Made by a program: the position numbers and the translations under genes. Below the pieces are notes generated by a model. That model worked only from the letters and a program-made list of their open reading frames with translations. It did not search any database and was not told the origin of the DNA. From CALUTH01 sp964452495 (GTDB taxonomy: Bacteria > Cyanobacteriota > Vampirovibrionia > Gastranaerophilales > Gastranaerophilaceae), in NCBI GenBank assembly GCA_964452495.1, contig CAYVMC010000007.1, positions 1 through 64,000 of the forward strand: a stretch of DNA of 64,000 bases, given 5' to 3'. Within the stretch, counting starts at the first letter, position 1. Each line of letters begins with the position of its first letter. Below, piece after piece: positions 33,492 to 42,670 of this stretch.

Positions 33492-35027
33492 ATGACAGAA
33501 AAAACAATACATCAACCTACTTCTGCCTTAGAAACTATCAGGCAGACAAGAATCCAAAAACTTGCAGAACTTGCGGATAAAGGTGTAAATCCATATCCTT
33601 ACGCATTTGATAAAGATGCTGATGCAAAATTCCTTCAGGAAAAATATAAAGATCTTCCGGCCGGCGAGGAAACAGAAGATACATACTCTGTTGCCGGTCG
33701 TGTAATGGCAATGAGAAACTCAGGAATGTTTATTGACCTTATGGATCCGACAGGGAAAATCCAGATATTCTCACATAAAGAAAATCTTGATGAAGAAACA
33801 ATGAAGATTCTTAAATTAATAGACCTTGGCGACATAATAGGGTTCACAGGAACAATAAGAAGAACCCCGCGTGGAGAATTGTCAATAAAGGCAACCTCTT
33901 TAAAGGTTCTTTCAAAATCACTTCTCCCGCTTCCGAATAAACAAATTTCAGAGGAGAAAAAAGAACAACTAAAATCACATACAACGCTTTCTGATGTTGA
34001 AACTAAATACCGCCAGCGTTACGTTGACTTAATTGTTAATGAACAAACCCGTGATACTTTCAGAAAAAGAAGTCTTATTATCCAGAAGATAAGAGAGTAT
34101 CTAACCAGACAAGGGTTTATAGAAGTTGAAACCCCTATGCTGCATACTCAGGCAAGCGGTGCAAATGCAAGACCTTTTATTACTCACCACAATGCGCTTG
34201 ATATGGATTTAACATTAAGAATCGCGCCTGAATTGCATTTAAAAAGAATTATGGTTGGCGGGCTTAATGAGAAAATCTTTGAGTTAAGCAGATGTTTCAG
34301 AAACGAAGGTATTGATACAAGACACAATCCTGAGTTTACAATGATAGAACTTTATCAGGCTTACGTTGATTACAATGAGATGATGGTTCTTACTGAAAAT
34401 CTTGTAAGTTCGGTTGCACAGGAGGTTCTTGGTACAATGAAAATTCAGTACGGAGATAATATCATTGACCTGACACCGCCATGGGATAGAAAAACAATGT
34501 TAGGCTCAATAAAAGAGTTTACAGGTATTGATTTTAATGAATTCTTTACAGCAGAAGAAGCAATTGCTGCAGCAAAGAAACTCCACGCCCCAGTCGAAGA
34601 TACTGATAACTGGGGGCAGGTTGTTGAAAAAGTGTTTGAAGTTACCGTTGAGCCTACACTTATTCAACCATGCCATATTATAGATTATCCGCGCGAGATT
34701 TCTCCACTTGCAAAAATTCACAGAGATAACGACCGTTTAACCGAACGTTTTGAAACTAGAGTAAACGGTTGGGAAATTGCAAATGCCTTCTCTGAATTAT
34801 CTGATCCTATTGACCAGCGCTATCGATTTGAAGCTCAGGCACTTGCTAAGGCAAACGGAGATGAAGAGGCTATGTCTTATGACGAAGACTATGTAACAGC
34901 TCTTGAACATGGTCTGCCACCTACAGGAGGTATGGGAATGGGGATAGACAGGCTTGTAATGCTGTTAACCAATTCTCCAACAATAAGGGATGTAATAATG
35001 TTCCCGACTCTAAAAAATGTAAATTAA
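33492..35027 (+). CDS. lysS: Lysyl-tRNA synthetase, class II
   Basis: The 511-residue enzyme charges tRNA-Lys. It has the N-terminal OB anticodon domain (YSVAGRVMAMRNSGMFIDL), class II motif 2 (FRNEGIDTRHNPEFTMIE) and motif 3 (GMGMGIDRLVMLL, ending TIRDVIMFP). GAGG lies upstream of the ATG and a terminator follows, so the gene is a single unit. Confidence 0.98.
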   Translation: MTEKTIHQPTSALETIRQTRIQKLAELADKGVNPYPYAFDKDADAKFLQEKYKDLPAGEETEDTYSVAGRVMAMRNSGMFIDLMDPTGKIQIFSHKENLDEETMKILKLIDLGDIIGFTGTIRRTPRGELSIKATSLKVLSKSLLPLPNKQISEEKKEQLKSHTTLSDVETKYRQRYVDLIVNEQTRDTFRKRSLIIQKIREYLTRQGFIEVETPMLHTQASGANARPFITHHNALDMDLTLRIAPELHLKRIMVGGLNEKIFELSRCFRNEGIDTRHNPEFTMIELYQAYVDYNEMMVLTENLVSSVAQEVLGTMKIQYGDNIIDLTPPWDRKTMLGSIKEFTGIDFNEFFTAEEAIAAAKKLHAPVEDTDNWGQVVEKVFEVTVEPTLIQPCHIIDYPREISPLAKIHRDNDRLTERFETRVNGWEIANAFSELSDPIDQRYRFEAQALAKANGDEEAMSYDEDYVTALEHGLPPTGGMGMGIDRLVMLLTNSPTIRDVIMFPTLKNVN

Positions 35028-35050
35028 CAGAAAATATTTGGTTTATAAAA

Positions 35051-35079
35051 AAGCTACAGGCAATACCTGTAGTTTTTTT
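35051..35079 (+). terminator. Rho-independent terminator of lysS
   Basis: CTACAGG (35054-35060) pairs with CCTGTAG (35066-35072), extended by A-T and G-T pairs to 10 bp, followed by a run of seven T. Confidence 0.93.
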
Positions 35080-35151
35080 ACTACACATAATACAAATAAA
35101 TGATGTTTTACAATATATTGTATGTTAAAGTTATACAAAAGGAGAACTAAT

Positions 35152-35685
35152 ATGACTGATAATCTTGACATAATTAACTGTCCCGCCTGTCACCATGCAA
35201 TGGCAAAAGTACCTTTTGCAGAATTAGGAATAAATATAGATATCTGCACTGAAGGCTGTGGAGGTATATATTTTGATAATCGTGAATTAGAAAAATTTGA
35301 TGAAGCTCATGAAGATATAACCCCTATTTTAGAAAATATAAAAAATAAAAAATTCATAGATGTCAATACAGAAGAAACCCGTATTTGCCCTGTTTGCAAT
35401 ACTAAGATGGTAAAACATTATAATGATAGAAGAAAAGAAGTCATGATTGATGAATGTTACAATTGCGGCGGTATATTTCTGGATAATCAAGAATTGTTTA
35501 AAATTCGCGAAGCTTTTAAAATAATAGAAAAAGAAGGCTCACAAGAAGCAGTAGAAGAATTCAACAGGATAATGATGTCAGTATTTAAAGCACCTAAAGC
35601 TTGTGAATTTATAAAAAAATTTCCAAAGTCTCAAACAATGAAATTTTTTGAAAAATTATGTACCGAAATGTATATGAATATGTAA
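35152..35685 (+). CDS. Protein with tandem zf-TFIIB zinc ribbons
   Basis: The 177-residue protein has two related zinc-ribbon units: CPACHHAM with CTEGCGGIYFDNRELEKF, and CPVCNTKM with CYNCGGIFLDNQELFKI. This is the zf-TFIIB family layout, in which each unit ends in a GG-[IV]-[WYF]-D/L motif and a short helix. It is cytoplasmic and widely distributed, with no assigned function. A long helical tail follows. AAGGAGAACTAAT precedes the ATG; an upstream in-frame ATG at 35122 precedes the ribosome site and is unlikely. Confidence 0.88.
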   Translation: MTDNLDIINCPACHHAMAKVPFAELGINIDICTEGCGGIYFDNRELEKFDEAHEDITPILENIKNKKFIDVNTEETRICPVCNTKMVKHYNDRRKEVMIDECYNCGGIFLDNQELFKIREAFKIIEKEGSQEAVEEFNRIMMSVFKAPKACEFIKKFPKSQTMKFFEKLCTEMYMNM

Positions 35686-35713
35686 AGAAATGTAAATTAC
35701 TTTTTAAATAATT

Positions 35714-35748
35714 AGCAATATTTTTTCTCCGAAAAACTTTATTAATAT
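35714..35748 (+). promoter_or_regulatory. GCAAT/ACTTTAT promoter-like element before the SFKG gene
   Basis: AGCAATATTTTTT (35714-35726) and ACTTTATTAATAT (35736-35748) share the 22-nt register of the other copies. The ATG lies 65 nt after ACTTT, with AAAGGAAGTTGAATT as the ribosome binding site. Confidence 0.6.
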
Positions 35749-35800
35749 ACACACATTCATTTTAAATAGGTTAGTAAGTATTAATAAAGGAAGTTGAATT

Positions 35801-36433
35801 ATGGATTGGAGTACATACTACAATATAATGTCAATGGATAATTATGGTTATCCAATGATAAACTACTCAATGCCGGGGATGGGATATCAAGATCCTTATC
35901 AAAATTTAAATATGCCCATATGGAACTATCAAAATCCTTATTATTGGGGCGGAAATAATCAAATACAATCAAATGTGAGTTTTAAAGGTAATACTCAAAG
36001 CGAAACTACTTCTGAAACAACAAAACAACCGGAAACGGTGAAAAACGAATCTAAAGATTACATAAGTATTCTAAATGATGGAACTTTGATTAAGTCATCG
36101 GTTTATGAAGGGGCGCCTGAAAAAATTGCAGCATACCGGCAAGAATATAAGAGGCAGGAAAGAAACCGTACAATAGGCAAGATTGCATTAGTACTCGGTG
36201 GTACTGCTCTCGGTATTATTGCAGGCCCCAAAATTGCAAAAGCATTAAAACTAAAGCCAGATACCTGGTTTGGAGATATGGCTTCTAATGATAAATTTTT
36301 GCGTTATATGATATCCGGTACAAATGGTATGGTTTCGGGAGCTATAGGGGCTTTGATACTTGACAATTGCAACGGTTGGAAAAAAGATTTGAAAAACAAA
36401 TATAACTTAAAACCATTGGATATGGCTGCATAA
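35801..36433 (+). CDS. Small membrane protein with N-terminal Tyr/Asn-rich region and SFKG motif
   Basis: The 210-residue protein opens with a Tyr/Asn/Met/Pro-rich stretch of about 55 residues, then NVSFKGN (SFKG at about 60-63), a Thr/Ser-rich linker, and a soluble segment with basic residues. Two glycine-rich hydrophobic helices lie at about 127-143 (KIALVLGGTALGIIAGP) and 169-189 (SGTNGMVSGAIGALIL), typical of a hairpin anchor. No family is recognised. The promoter-like element upstream is shared with the LysM and muramidase genes. It converges with the ATPase gene 3 nt away. Confidence 0.78.
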   Translation: MDWSTYYNIMSMDNYGYPMINYSMPGMGYQDPYQNLNMPIWNYQNPYYWGGNNQIQSNVSFKGNTQSETTSETTKQPETVKNESKDYISILNDGTLIKSSVYEGAPEKIAAYRQEYKRQERNRTIGKIALVLGGTALGIIAGPKIAKALKLKPDTWFGDMASNDKFLRYMISGTNGMVSGAIGALILDNCNGWKKDLKNKYNLKPLDMAA

Positions 36434-36436
36434 AAA

Positions 36437-37741
36437 TTATCCTAAAAGACAATTTAGTTTATTTATCATAAATAATGGTATATTAAATAAACCTTCATTT
36501 ATCTCATAGTCAGCAAGTGACGTTCGTATACTTTTCTCCGGGGCATATTTATTCCTGTAAACTTTAAGACTTTTAGCCTGAACATTAGTACTTGCTTTGA
36601 CTTCAAGAGGAATTATATAACCATCAGTTTGTATTACAAAATCAACTTCTGCATTGCCTGACTTACTCAACCAATATGTAGTTTCTACATTTTCAAATAA
36701 TTTTAATTGTTGTAAAACGTATTGCTCTGCTAATGCACCGTTAAATTCTGTAAAAACTTTGTCACCATCAATAAGCGTTCTAGCTGGAAGTTTACTTAAT
36801 GCACACAATAAACCAACATCCAGAATAAACAATTTGAATATTTTGATGTCTTCATAGGCTTTTATAGGCAGAGCCGGTTTAGTTATACAATTTATTTTAT
36901 AGACCAGACCACAATTTATAAGCCAGGATAAAGCTTCTTCAAACGCATCTGCGCGTGCATTTGGTTTTACTTGATTATACTTAAATTTTTTATTTGCAGG
37001 TGCCAATAATTGATTTGGAATAGACTCCCATAATAAGTCGATTTTCAATTTCCCTGATGTTGAAATATGTTTTGAAAAATCATTTCTATATGTTTCTAGA
37101 ATTGCATTCTGCGTTTTTCTCACTTTTTGAAAATCATTTGTATCAATAAAAATCTTAACGACTTCCGGCATACCTCCAATATAGTAATATTTTTTTAGCC
37201 AATCTATATATTGAGTTTTGAAGGTCTTTATATTTTGAGAGCCGGGCGTATTCAACAGTTCAACAAAAGGTTTTTCTCCAATAGCCTCTAGAAATTCAAG
37301 AAATGATAATGGATACATATCAATAAAATCAACTTTTCCTACAGGAAAAGAAACATCTTTGTGAACGGCCACACCAAGCAGGCTGCCGGCAGCAATAATA
37401 TGATACTCTGGATTGTTTTCATAAAAATATTTTAGTGCGGTTAGAGCTTTAGGGCATTCTTGTATTTCATCAAGTATAATTAGGGTATTTTCAGGAACAA
37501 TCGGAAAAAAGACCAGTTCTAACCCCTCAATGATTCTTTTGGTGTTCAAATCTTTTGAAAAATGCTCACGCATCAAGTCTTGCAGTTCAAAATTTATATA
37601 TATTGTTTTTTCATACTCTGTTTTCCCAAACTCTTTCATAAGCCAGGTCTTTCCAACCTGACGTGCACCTCTTATTATTAAAGGTTTTCTGTTTGAAGAA
37701 TTTTTCCATTCTATTAATTTTGTGAGCGTGTATCTTTTCAT
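36437..37741 (-). CDS. AAA_14/DUF4143 ATPase
   Basis: The 434-residue protein has an N-terminal AAA_14 ATPase domain with Walker A GARQVGKT (about 25-32) and Walker B LIILDEIQECP, the conserved IIAAGSLLGVA sensor region, and a C-terminal DUF4143 domain (AEVDFVIQTDGYIIPLEVKAS), which resembles restriction-endonuclease-like folds. Such proteins are widespread, often in multiple copies and often transferred; the function is unproven. TATGAT lies 6 nt before the ATG without a Shine-Dalgarno (leaderless candidate). A 32-bp tandem repeat lies 54 nt upstream. Confidence 0.92.
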   Translation of the reverse strand: MKRYTLTKLIEWKNSSNRKPLIIRGARQVGKTWLMKEFGKTEYEKTIYINFELQDLMREHFSKDLNTKRIIEGLELVFFPIVPENTLIILDEIQECPKALTALKYFYENNPEYHIIAAGSLLGVAVHKDVSFPVGKVDFIDMYPLSFLEFLEAIGEKPFVELLNTPGSQNIKTFKTQYIDWLKKYYYIGGMPEVVKIFIDTNDFQKVRKTQNAILETYRNDFSKHISTSGKLKIDLLWESIPNQLLAPANKKFKYNQVKPNARADAFEEALSWLINCGLVYKINCITKPALPIKAYEDIKIFKLFILDVGLLCALSKLPARTLIDGDKVFTEFNGALAEQYVLQQLKLFENVETTYWLSKSGNAEVDFVIQTDGYIIPLEVKASTNVQAKSLKVYRNKYAPEKSIRTSLADYEINEGLFNIPLFMINKLNCLLG

Positions 37742-37747
37742 AGTACC

Positions 37748-37753
37748 ATCATA
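37748..37753 (-). promoter_or_regulatory. -10 box 6 nt before the AAA/DUF4143 gene
   Basis: On the minus strand TATGAT ends 6 nt before the ATG at 37741, and no Shine-Dalgarno is present. The -35 region is poor. The spacing is the same as at 13703, 30260 and 47892. Confidence 0.4.
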
Positions 37754-37794
37754 TCAAATGAAATACTGTTATAACTCCACTAACTACATTAATT

Positions 37795-37882
37795 TTACAT
37801 TTTTTCGAGGGACTTTTTATGAAAAATTACATTTTTTCAAGGGACTTTTTATGAAAAATTACATTTTTTCGAGGGACTTAGA
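37795..37882. repeat. Tandem repeat, 32-bp unit, 2.75 copies
   Basis: Units start at 37795, 37827 and 37859, each reading TTACATTTTTTCGAGGGACT followed by TTTTATGAAAAA. The three differ at one or two positions (CGAGGG, CAAGGG, CGAGGG); the last is cut short. There are no spacers. The repeat lies between the scpB stop and the ATPase start, so on the minus strand it is part of the ATPase upstream region. It could be a protein-binding array, a slippage product, or a recombination site. Confidence 0.9.
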
Positions 37883-37895
37883 AAATTTATTATAA

Positions 37896-38402
37896 CTAGT
37901 CTTTGACTCCGTTATCAATATTCAAGGTTTTAACAAGCGCCCTTACATCCCCTTTCAGTTTAAAGTATTCGGCAAATTTGGGTGTTGTTTTAATGTTGAA
38001 TGAGCGTCCGTTTTTGTCTCTAGCTTTTGATATCAAACCTTTTTCAACAAGTTCTTTAACATGTTCATAACAGTCCCCTCCACGGAGATCTTTTAAATCA
38101 GTTTGCCTAATAGGTTCTTTTAGTGCTATAACTGTTAAAGTCTTTAATACAGCAGGCTTTAGTTCTACCGGACAGAGCTTTTCAACAATATCAAGATGTT
38201 CGTTTTTTACCTGTAGAATATACCCGTTTTCGTCATCAATTTCAAGTGCGCCTTCCCGTGACGAATAATCCATAATAAGTTCAAGCAGTGCCTCCTCAAC
38301 CTTCTCGGGAGCCTCCTCAAGAATTTCAGCAATCTCCTCAATTTGTACTACCCTTGCAGTTATAAATAAAACTGCCTCAATCCGTGATTTCAGTTCTTCC
38401 AT
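37896..38402 (-). CDS. scpB: Segregation and condensation protein B
   Basis: ScpB dimerises through winged helices and binds ScpA in the SMC condensin. The 168-residue protein has the typical start (LKSRIEAVLFITARVVQIEEIAEIL) and the region TVIALKEPIRQTDLKDLRG with LVEKGLI. It is at the short end of the family range (usually 170-200). It overlaps scpA by 26 nt, implying coupled translation. It is the last gene of the smc-scpA-scpB operon. Confidence 0.95.
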   Translation of the reverse strand: MEELKSRIEAVLFITARVVQIEEIAEILEEAPEKVEEALLELIMDYSSREGALEIDDENGYILQVKNEHLDIVEKLCPVELKPAVLKTLTVIALKEPIRQTDLKDLRGGDCYEHVKELVEKGLISKARDKNGRSFNIKTTPKFAEYFKLKGDVRALVKTLNIDNGVKD

Positions 38403-39174
38403 TTGAATTTCCTTTCACCACGTATAAATCTGAATAAAATTCATCCTGCATAAGGTCATAATCACTGTCTACCGTTAAAAATAACAGAGAAATATATGCG
38501 CTTATTCTATCCATACCAAGTAAGGTAAGTTCATTCAATTCTATCTTATCCTGACGGCTTAAAATTTCACCGAGATTTGCTTTTAAGCGTTCAACCCCCT
38601 GCTCAATATATTCATCATGCGCCAGATTAACAATATCCTCCGGTGATAATCGGGAATAGTTTCTTACCCTGCGTTGTGCTCGTTCGTGCGCATTTTTGAG
38701 CTTTTGTTTCTTATCAAGAGTTTCATAAAACTCTAACTGACGAATTAAGTCACGCAGTGTAACTACTCTGTTTCTATTTAATCTTACACTTGTTCTACGC
38801 TGCAAAACTTCGTCAATTGAAACAACATTGCCCGTCGGAATATAATCCTGCTCATAATCCAACTGCGAGTCATCATAATCTAAATCATACTGCTGCGGTT
38901 CTTCAAAGTTTGTGATGTCAAGCCCTTCCAAAATATTAGATTTAAGTTTAAGCAGGATAGATGCAAACAGTAATGTTCTGCCGGTGAGTCTAAGGTTTTG
39001 GGATTTTGACTGGAATAAATGGGTAAGATACTTATCCGTGACATCAATAATATCAATATTCCACGGGTCTATTTTCCCTTGTTTTGCCATTTCAACAAGA
39101 ATTTCAATACCATCAACCTCGTTGTTGGCATTTTGCGGTAAGTCTATTTTATAGTGTTCGTACTCATTTATCAT
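38377..39174 (-). CDS. scpA: Segregation and condensation protein A
   Basis: ScpA is the kleisin that bridges the SMC heads. The 265-residue protein has the N-terminal FxG/PL-like segment (LVEMAKQGKIDPWNIDIIDVTDKYL) that binds the SMC coiled-coil neck, the RLTGRTLLFASILLKLKSN helix, and a C-terminal winged-helix domain. It begins 1 nt after the smc stop and overlaps scpB, so all three condensin subunits are made from one mRNA. Confidence 0.95.
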   Translation of the reverse strand: MINEYEHYKIDLPQNANNEVDGIEILVEMAKQGKIDPWNIDIIDVTDKYLTHLFQSKSQNLRLTGRTLLFASILLKLKSNILEGLDITNFEEPQQYDLDYDDSQLDYEQDYIPTGNVVSIDEVLQRRTSVRLNRNRVVTLRDLIRQLEFYETLDKKQKLKNAHERAQRRVRNYSRLSPEDIVNLAHDEYIEQGVERLKANLGEILSRQDKIELNELTLLGMDRISAYISLLFLTVDSDYDLMQDEFYSDLYVVKGNSNGRTEITD

Positions 39175-39175
39175 A

Positions 39176-42100
39176 CTAGTCCCTTAACTTGACTCCCGTA
39201 ACCTTGGAAATCCCTTTTTCTTTTTGAGTAACACCAATTGTCCTATTAGCTGATTCTATCATAGGTTTTCTGTGAGAAACTACTATAAATTGCGTATCTT
39301 TTGACTGTTGTTGAACAATGTGTGCTAATTTTTCTACATTTATACCATCTAAGTTTGCATCTACCTCATCAAATGCATAGAACGGGGCAGGCATATAGCG
39401 CTGAATTGCGAAAACAAACGCAAGTGCAGTCAAAGATTTTTCTCCGCCAGACATGCTCTCCAGTCTTTGTTTCTTTTTGTCCCGTGGTTGTGCTTCAATA
39501 GTCAAACCACCGGCAAACGGATTTTCCATATTTTCTAAGATTAAAGTTCCTTCCCCGTCAGAAAGCTGGTGAAACACTTCCTTAAAGTTCTCATTGATAT
39601 GATTGTATGTTTTTAAGAATGTTTCTTTTTTCAAATCTTCATATCCCTGCATACGTTCAAGAATTTGTTTTCGCTCGTTAGAAAGAGTTTCCACCTGATT
39701 GTGCAGTTCATTTTTGCGAACAGTCATACTATCATATTCTTCTACCGCACGCATATTTACCGCACCAAGGTCATCCATTTTCTTTTGCAGTTTTTGTATT
39801 TGAGAATTAATCTCATCAATACCCATCTCTGTTGGTTCAAGAGTACTAATTTCTATCCCTGCATCCTCAAGTTCCTTTCTCACCGCTTCCATCATCGGCT
39901 CAAGCTCTCTTCTGCGGGCTTTAAATGATTCTATTTGTTCTGCCGTTTTTTCAATGTCTGAAGCCTTTAATTGTTTTTTAGTTTCTAAATCTATAAGCTG
40001 CGCATTAATTTCATCACGCTGCTTCATCAATTCGCCAAGTTTTTCGGTTATTTCTTTAATTTGTTCTTCAAGATTTTCAAGTTGTTCCTTTATAACTTCA
40101 ATTTCAGCTTTAAAATTTGTTTTATCTTTTTCTAATACTTCATTGTTATCCATTGTTCTTTGAATATTATCCCGATTGGTTTGAATGGTAGTTTCTGAAA
40201 ATGCTATCATTTGATTGGCCGATAATATATCATTGTTTGCACTCATCAAGTTTGTATTAAGCCGTTTTATTTCAAATTCAACAGCTTCTGTCTGCTCTTT
40301 GAGCTTTTTAAGTTCTTCATTGTTCATCAGTTTTTCAACTTCCTCAATTTCAGTACTTTTGACTGCCGTTTGTTCGGAAATTAAAACAAGTTCTTCCTCC
40401 ATTTTATCAAGTTTATCGGAAATCTGTGCGATTTTAGGCTCTGTGTCTTTTATAATTTGCGTTTTTTCATCAATAGACACTTGATTAGAATCAAAATCTT
40501 TATTCATTGACTTCAATTCTAATTGCGCTTTATTATATTCATTTAGAGTAGCAGAGTATTCGGAACGAATTTTTTCAAGTTTTGTTTCAAGCTCCTGCCT
40601 TTTATCAATGAGTAATTTATGTTTATTTTTCATTTCTTCAAGACGTGCTTTGAACGTGCTAAGTTCTTCGTCATCGTTTTGCGAAAATTTAAGCCTTGAT
40701 TTTTGTAAGGAACCGCCTGTAATTGAACCTGATTTCTCAAATATTTCACCCGCAAGCGTTACCATCCTATACTTACCGATAAGCCTGTGAGCAGTTGATT
40801 GATCTTCTACAACAAGAGTATCTCCCACTGCATAATAGAATGCATTTAAATACTCATCATCAAAATCAATCAAGTTTATGGCAAAATCAATAACACCTTT
40901 GTCTTTGGGAAGGTGAAGACTTGCCGGAGCTTTAACAATTTTATTTAACGGGATAAATGTTGCACGACCTCTGCCCGAAGAATTGAGAATTTCTATACAT
41001 ACAGATGCAACATGCGGATCATCAACAACAATATGCGCCATTCTCCCGCCAACCGCTACTTCGAGCGCGGTAGCATACTCTTTATCGACTTTTCCCAACT
41101 GCATGAGCGGAGCATGTACACCTTGGATTTTAGCATCCATAATCGCATCCACCGCAACAGATGCATTTGATTCTCGTGCAGATTGTTTACTCAATTCTAA
41201 TTTATAAATCTTTGTTTCTGCAGCCTTTATGTTAAATCCTAAATCTTCTATTTCATTTTTGGTCTGATCTAAATCCCTCATATTGCTGCTTTGTGCGGTT
41301 TTCAAATCTTCCATATCTTTACCCAGCTGCTCAATCATAAGCGCATTTTTATCTTTGTTGGAAGAATAATCATTTTTAAACACAACTAATTTTTCAAGCT
41401 GCTCTTTGGCTTCACTTAAAAGTCTTCTCAATGCACTTAGTTCTGCCTCCAGCGGTGCCTGTTTTTGAATTATTAATGTTTCTTTATCCCTGAGAGCTTC
41501 AAGTTCTTTTCTTAAATTATTACGCTTTTCTAAGTGCTGCTCTGCCGTCTGGTCAAGCCCCGTCATATCTTCAAGGATTTTTTTCAATTCATCTTTCTTT
41601 TTGTCAATATTTTCCTGAATACCTAGAATTTCATCTTCTTTGAGTTTTATCTGTAACTTAGTATCTTTAATTTTCTTTTCTTGAGCTTCAATACCGTTCT
41701 TAAAATTTTCAATTGATTTAAGTCCGTCCTGTATTTGTTTATCAGCATATACAATTGCTGATTCTTTTCTTGAAATATCGCCTTTAAGTTCTTCAGCCTT
41801 TTTCTTAATTTCTATCTGGTGTGCTTCGCCTTTTTCACGTACCAAATCTGAAATCTTTTTATATTCCTCTTTTATCAAATTAAGACGCTCATCTAAATCT
41901 TTTATTTGAACTTCTTCTTCCTTTTTTTTCTTGGTAAATTCAAGAATATTTTCATGAGCTTTTTCAAGATTTTTTCTTATATCAAAAAATTTTACCGTTG
42001 TAATCTGGCTCTCTAACTTTGTTTTATCCTCTTTGAGCTTTTGATATTTAAGTGCAATCTCACGTTGTTCTTTTAACTCTTCAAGCCTTTCATCGACAGT

Positions 42101-42670
42101 TGTAAGAATAAGCATAGCACGCTCCACACGTTGCTCTACGGTTTCCAGTTCACCCTTTGCCTGATCTATCCTGCGATCGAAATCGGCAACGCCGGCAATT
42201 TCGTCAATTATTTCACGCCGGTCATTTGCAGAACAGTTAGTAATACTTAACACATCATTTTGCATCATAACATTATAACTGTTCGGAGTTATATTGTGTT
42301 TTTCAAGTTTTATATGAATATCGGTCAAGGAAACGACTTTATCATCAAGATAATATATACTGCTATATCCTTGGGAGGATTTTTTGATTTTTCTTGCAAC
42401 GGAAAACTCCGCACCTTCATCATTTTCCGCAAAAGTGACTTTTACAAATGCCTCATTTCTTTTTGTATATGTGGATATGAGATGGAAAAGTTTTTCAGCA
42501 CGAAGCTTACGGGAAGTTGATAGCCCGAGTGCAAATAAAATTCCATCAATTATATTACTTTTCCCTGAACCGTTGGGGCCTGAAATTGTTGTGAACCCAT
42601 CTAGGAGCGGGATATCTATCTTATTGGCAAACGACTTAAAATTGTCGATTTCCAGTTGTTTTATATACAT
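39176..42670 (-). CDS. smc: Chromosome segregation protein SMC
   Basis: SMC is the core ATPase of condensin. The 1164-residue protein has the N-terminal Walker A (GPNGSGKSN, about 31-39), long coiled coils, a hinge near residue 520-620 (APLMQLGKVDKEYATALEVAVGGR in two parts, with the acidic DDPHVASVCIEIL), and the C-terminal signature LESMSGGEKSL followed by Walker B FYAFDEVDANLD. I start at 42670, where GGGAAGGATT precedes the ATG and the sequence begins MYIKQLEIDNFKSF; further upstream residues do not fit. Length is normal. scpA and scpB follow. Confidence 0.97.
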   Translation of the reverse strand: MYIKQLEIDNFKSFANKIDIPLLDGFTTISGPNGSGKSNIIDGILFALGLSTSRKLRAEKLFHLISTYTKRNEAFVKVTFAENDEGAEFSVARKIKKSSQGYSSIYYLDDKVVSLTDIHIKLEKHNITPNSYNVMMQNDVLSITNCSANDRREIIDEIAGVADFDRRIDQAKGELETVEQRVERAMLILTTVDERLEELKEQREIALKYQKLKEDKTKLESQITTVKFFDIRKNLEKAHENILEFTKKKKEEEVQIKDLDERLNLIKEEYKKISDLVREKGEAHQIEIKKKAEELKGDISRKESAIVYADKQIQDGLKSIENFKNGIEAQEKKIKDTKLQIKLKEDEILGIQENIDKKKDELKKILEDMTGLDQTAEQHLEKRNNLRKELEALRDKETLIIQKQAPLEAELSALRRLLSEAKEQLEKLVVFKNDYSSNKDKNALMIEQLGKDMEDLKTAQSSNMRDLDQTKNEIEDLGFNIKAAETKIYKLELSKQSARESNASVAVDAIMDAKIQGVHAPLMQLGKVDKEYATALEVAVGGRMAHIVVDDPHVASVCIEILNSSGRGRATFIPLNKIVKAPASLHLPKDKGVIDFAINLIDFDDEYLNAFYYAVGDTLVVEDQSTAHRLIGKYRMVTLAGEIFEKSGSITGGSLQKSRLKFSQNDDEELSTFKARLEEMKNKHKLLIDKRQELETKLEKIRSEYSATLNEYNKAQLELKSMNKDFDSNQVSIDEKTQIIKDTEPKIAQISDKLDKMEEELVLISEQTAVKSTEIEEVEKLMNNEELKKLKEQTEAVEFEIKRLNTNLMSANNDILSANQMIAFSETTIQTNRDNIQRTMDNNEVLEKDKTNFKAEIEVIKEQLENLEEQIKEITEKLGELMKQRDEINAQLIDLETKKQLKASDIEKTAEQIESFKARRRELEPMMEAVRKELEDAGIEISTLEPTEMGIDEINSQIQKLQKKMDDLGAVNMRAVEEYDSMTVRKNELHNQVETLSNERKQILERMQGYEDLKKETFLKTYNHINENFKEVFHQLSDGEGTLILENMENPFAGGLTIEAQPRDKKKQRLESMSGGEKSLTALAFVFAIQRYMPAPFYAFDEVDANLDGINVEKLAHIVQQQSKDTQFIVVSHRKPMIESANRTIGVTQKEKGISKVTGVKLRD

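Noticed and set aside
37795..37882. CRISPR array
   Set aside because: The units abut directly with no spacers, there are fewer than three full copies and no cas genes are nearby. It is a plain tandem repeat.
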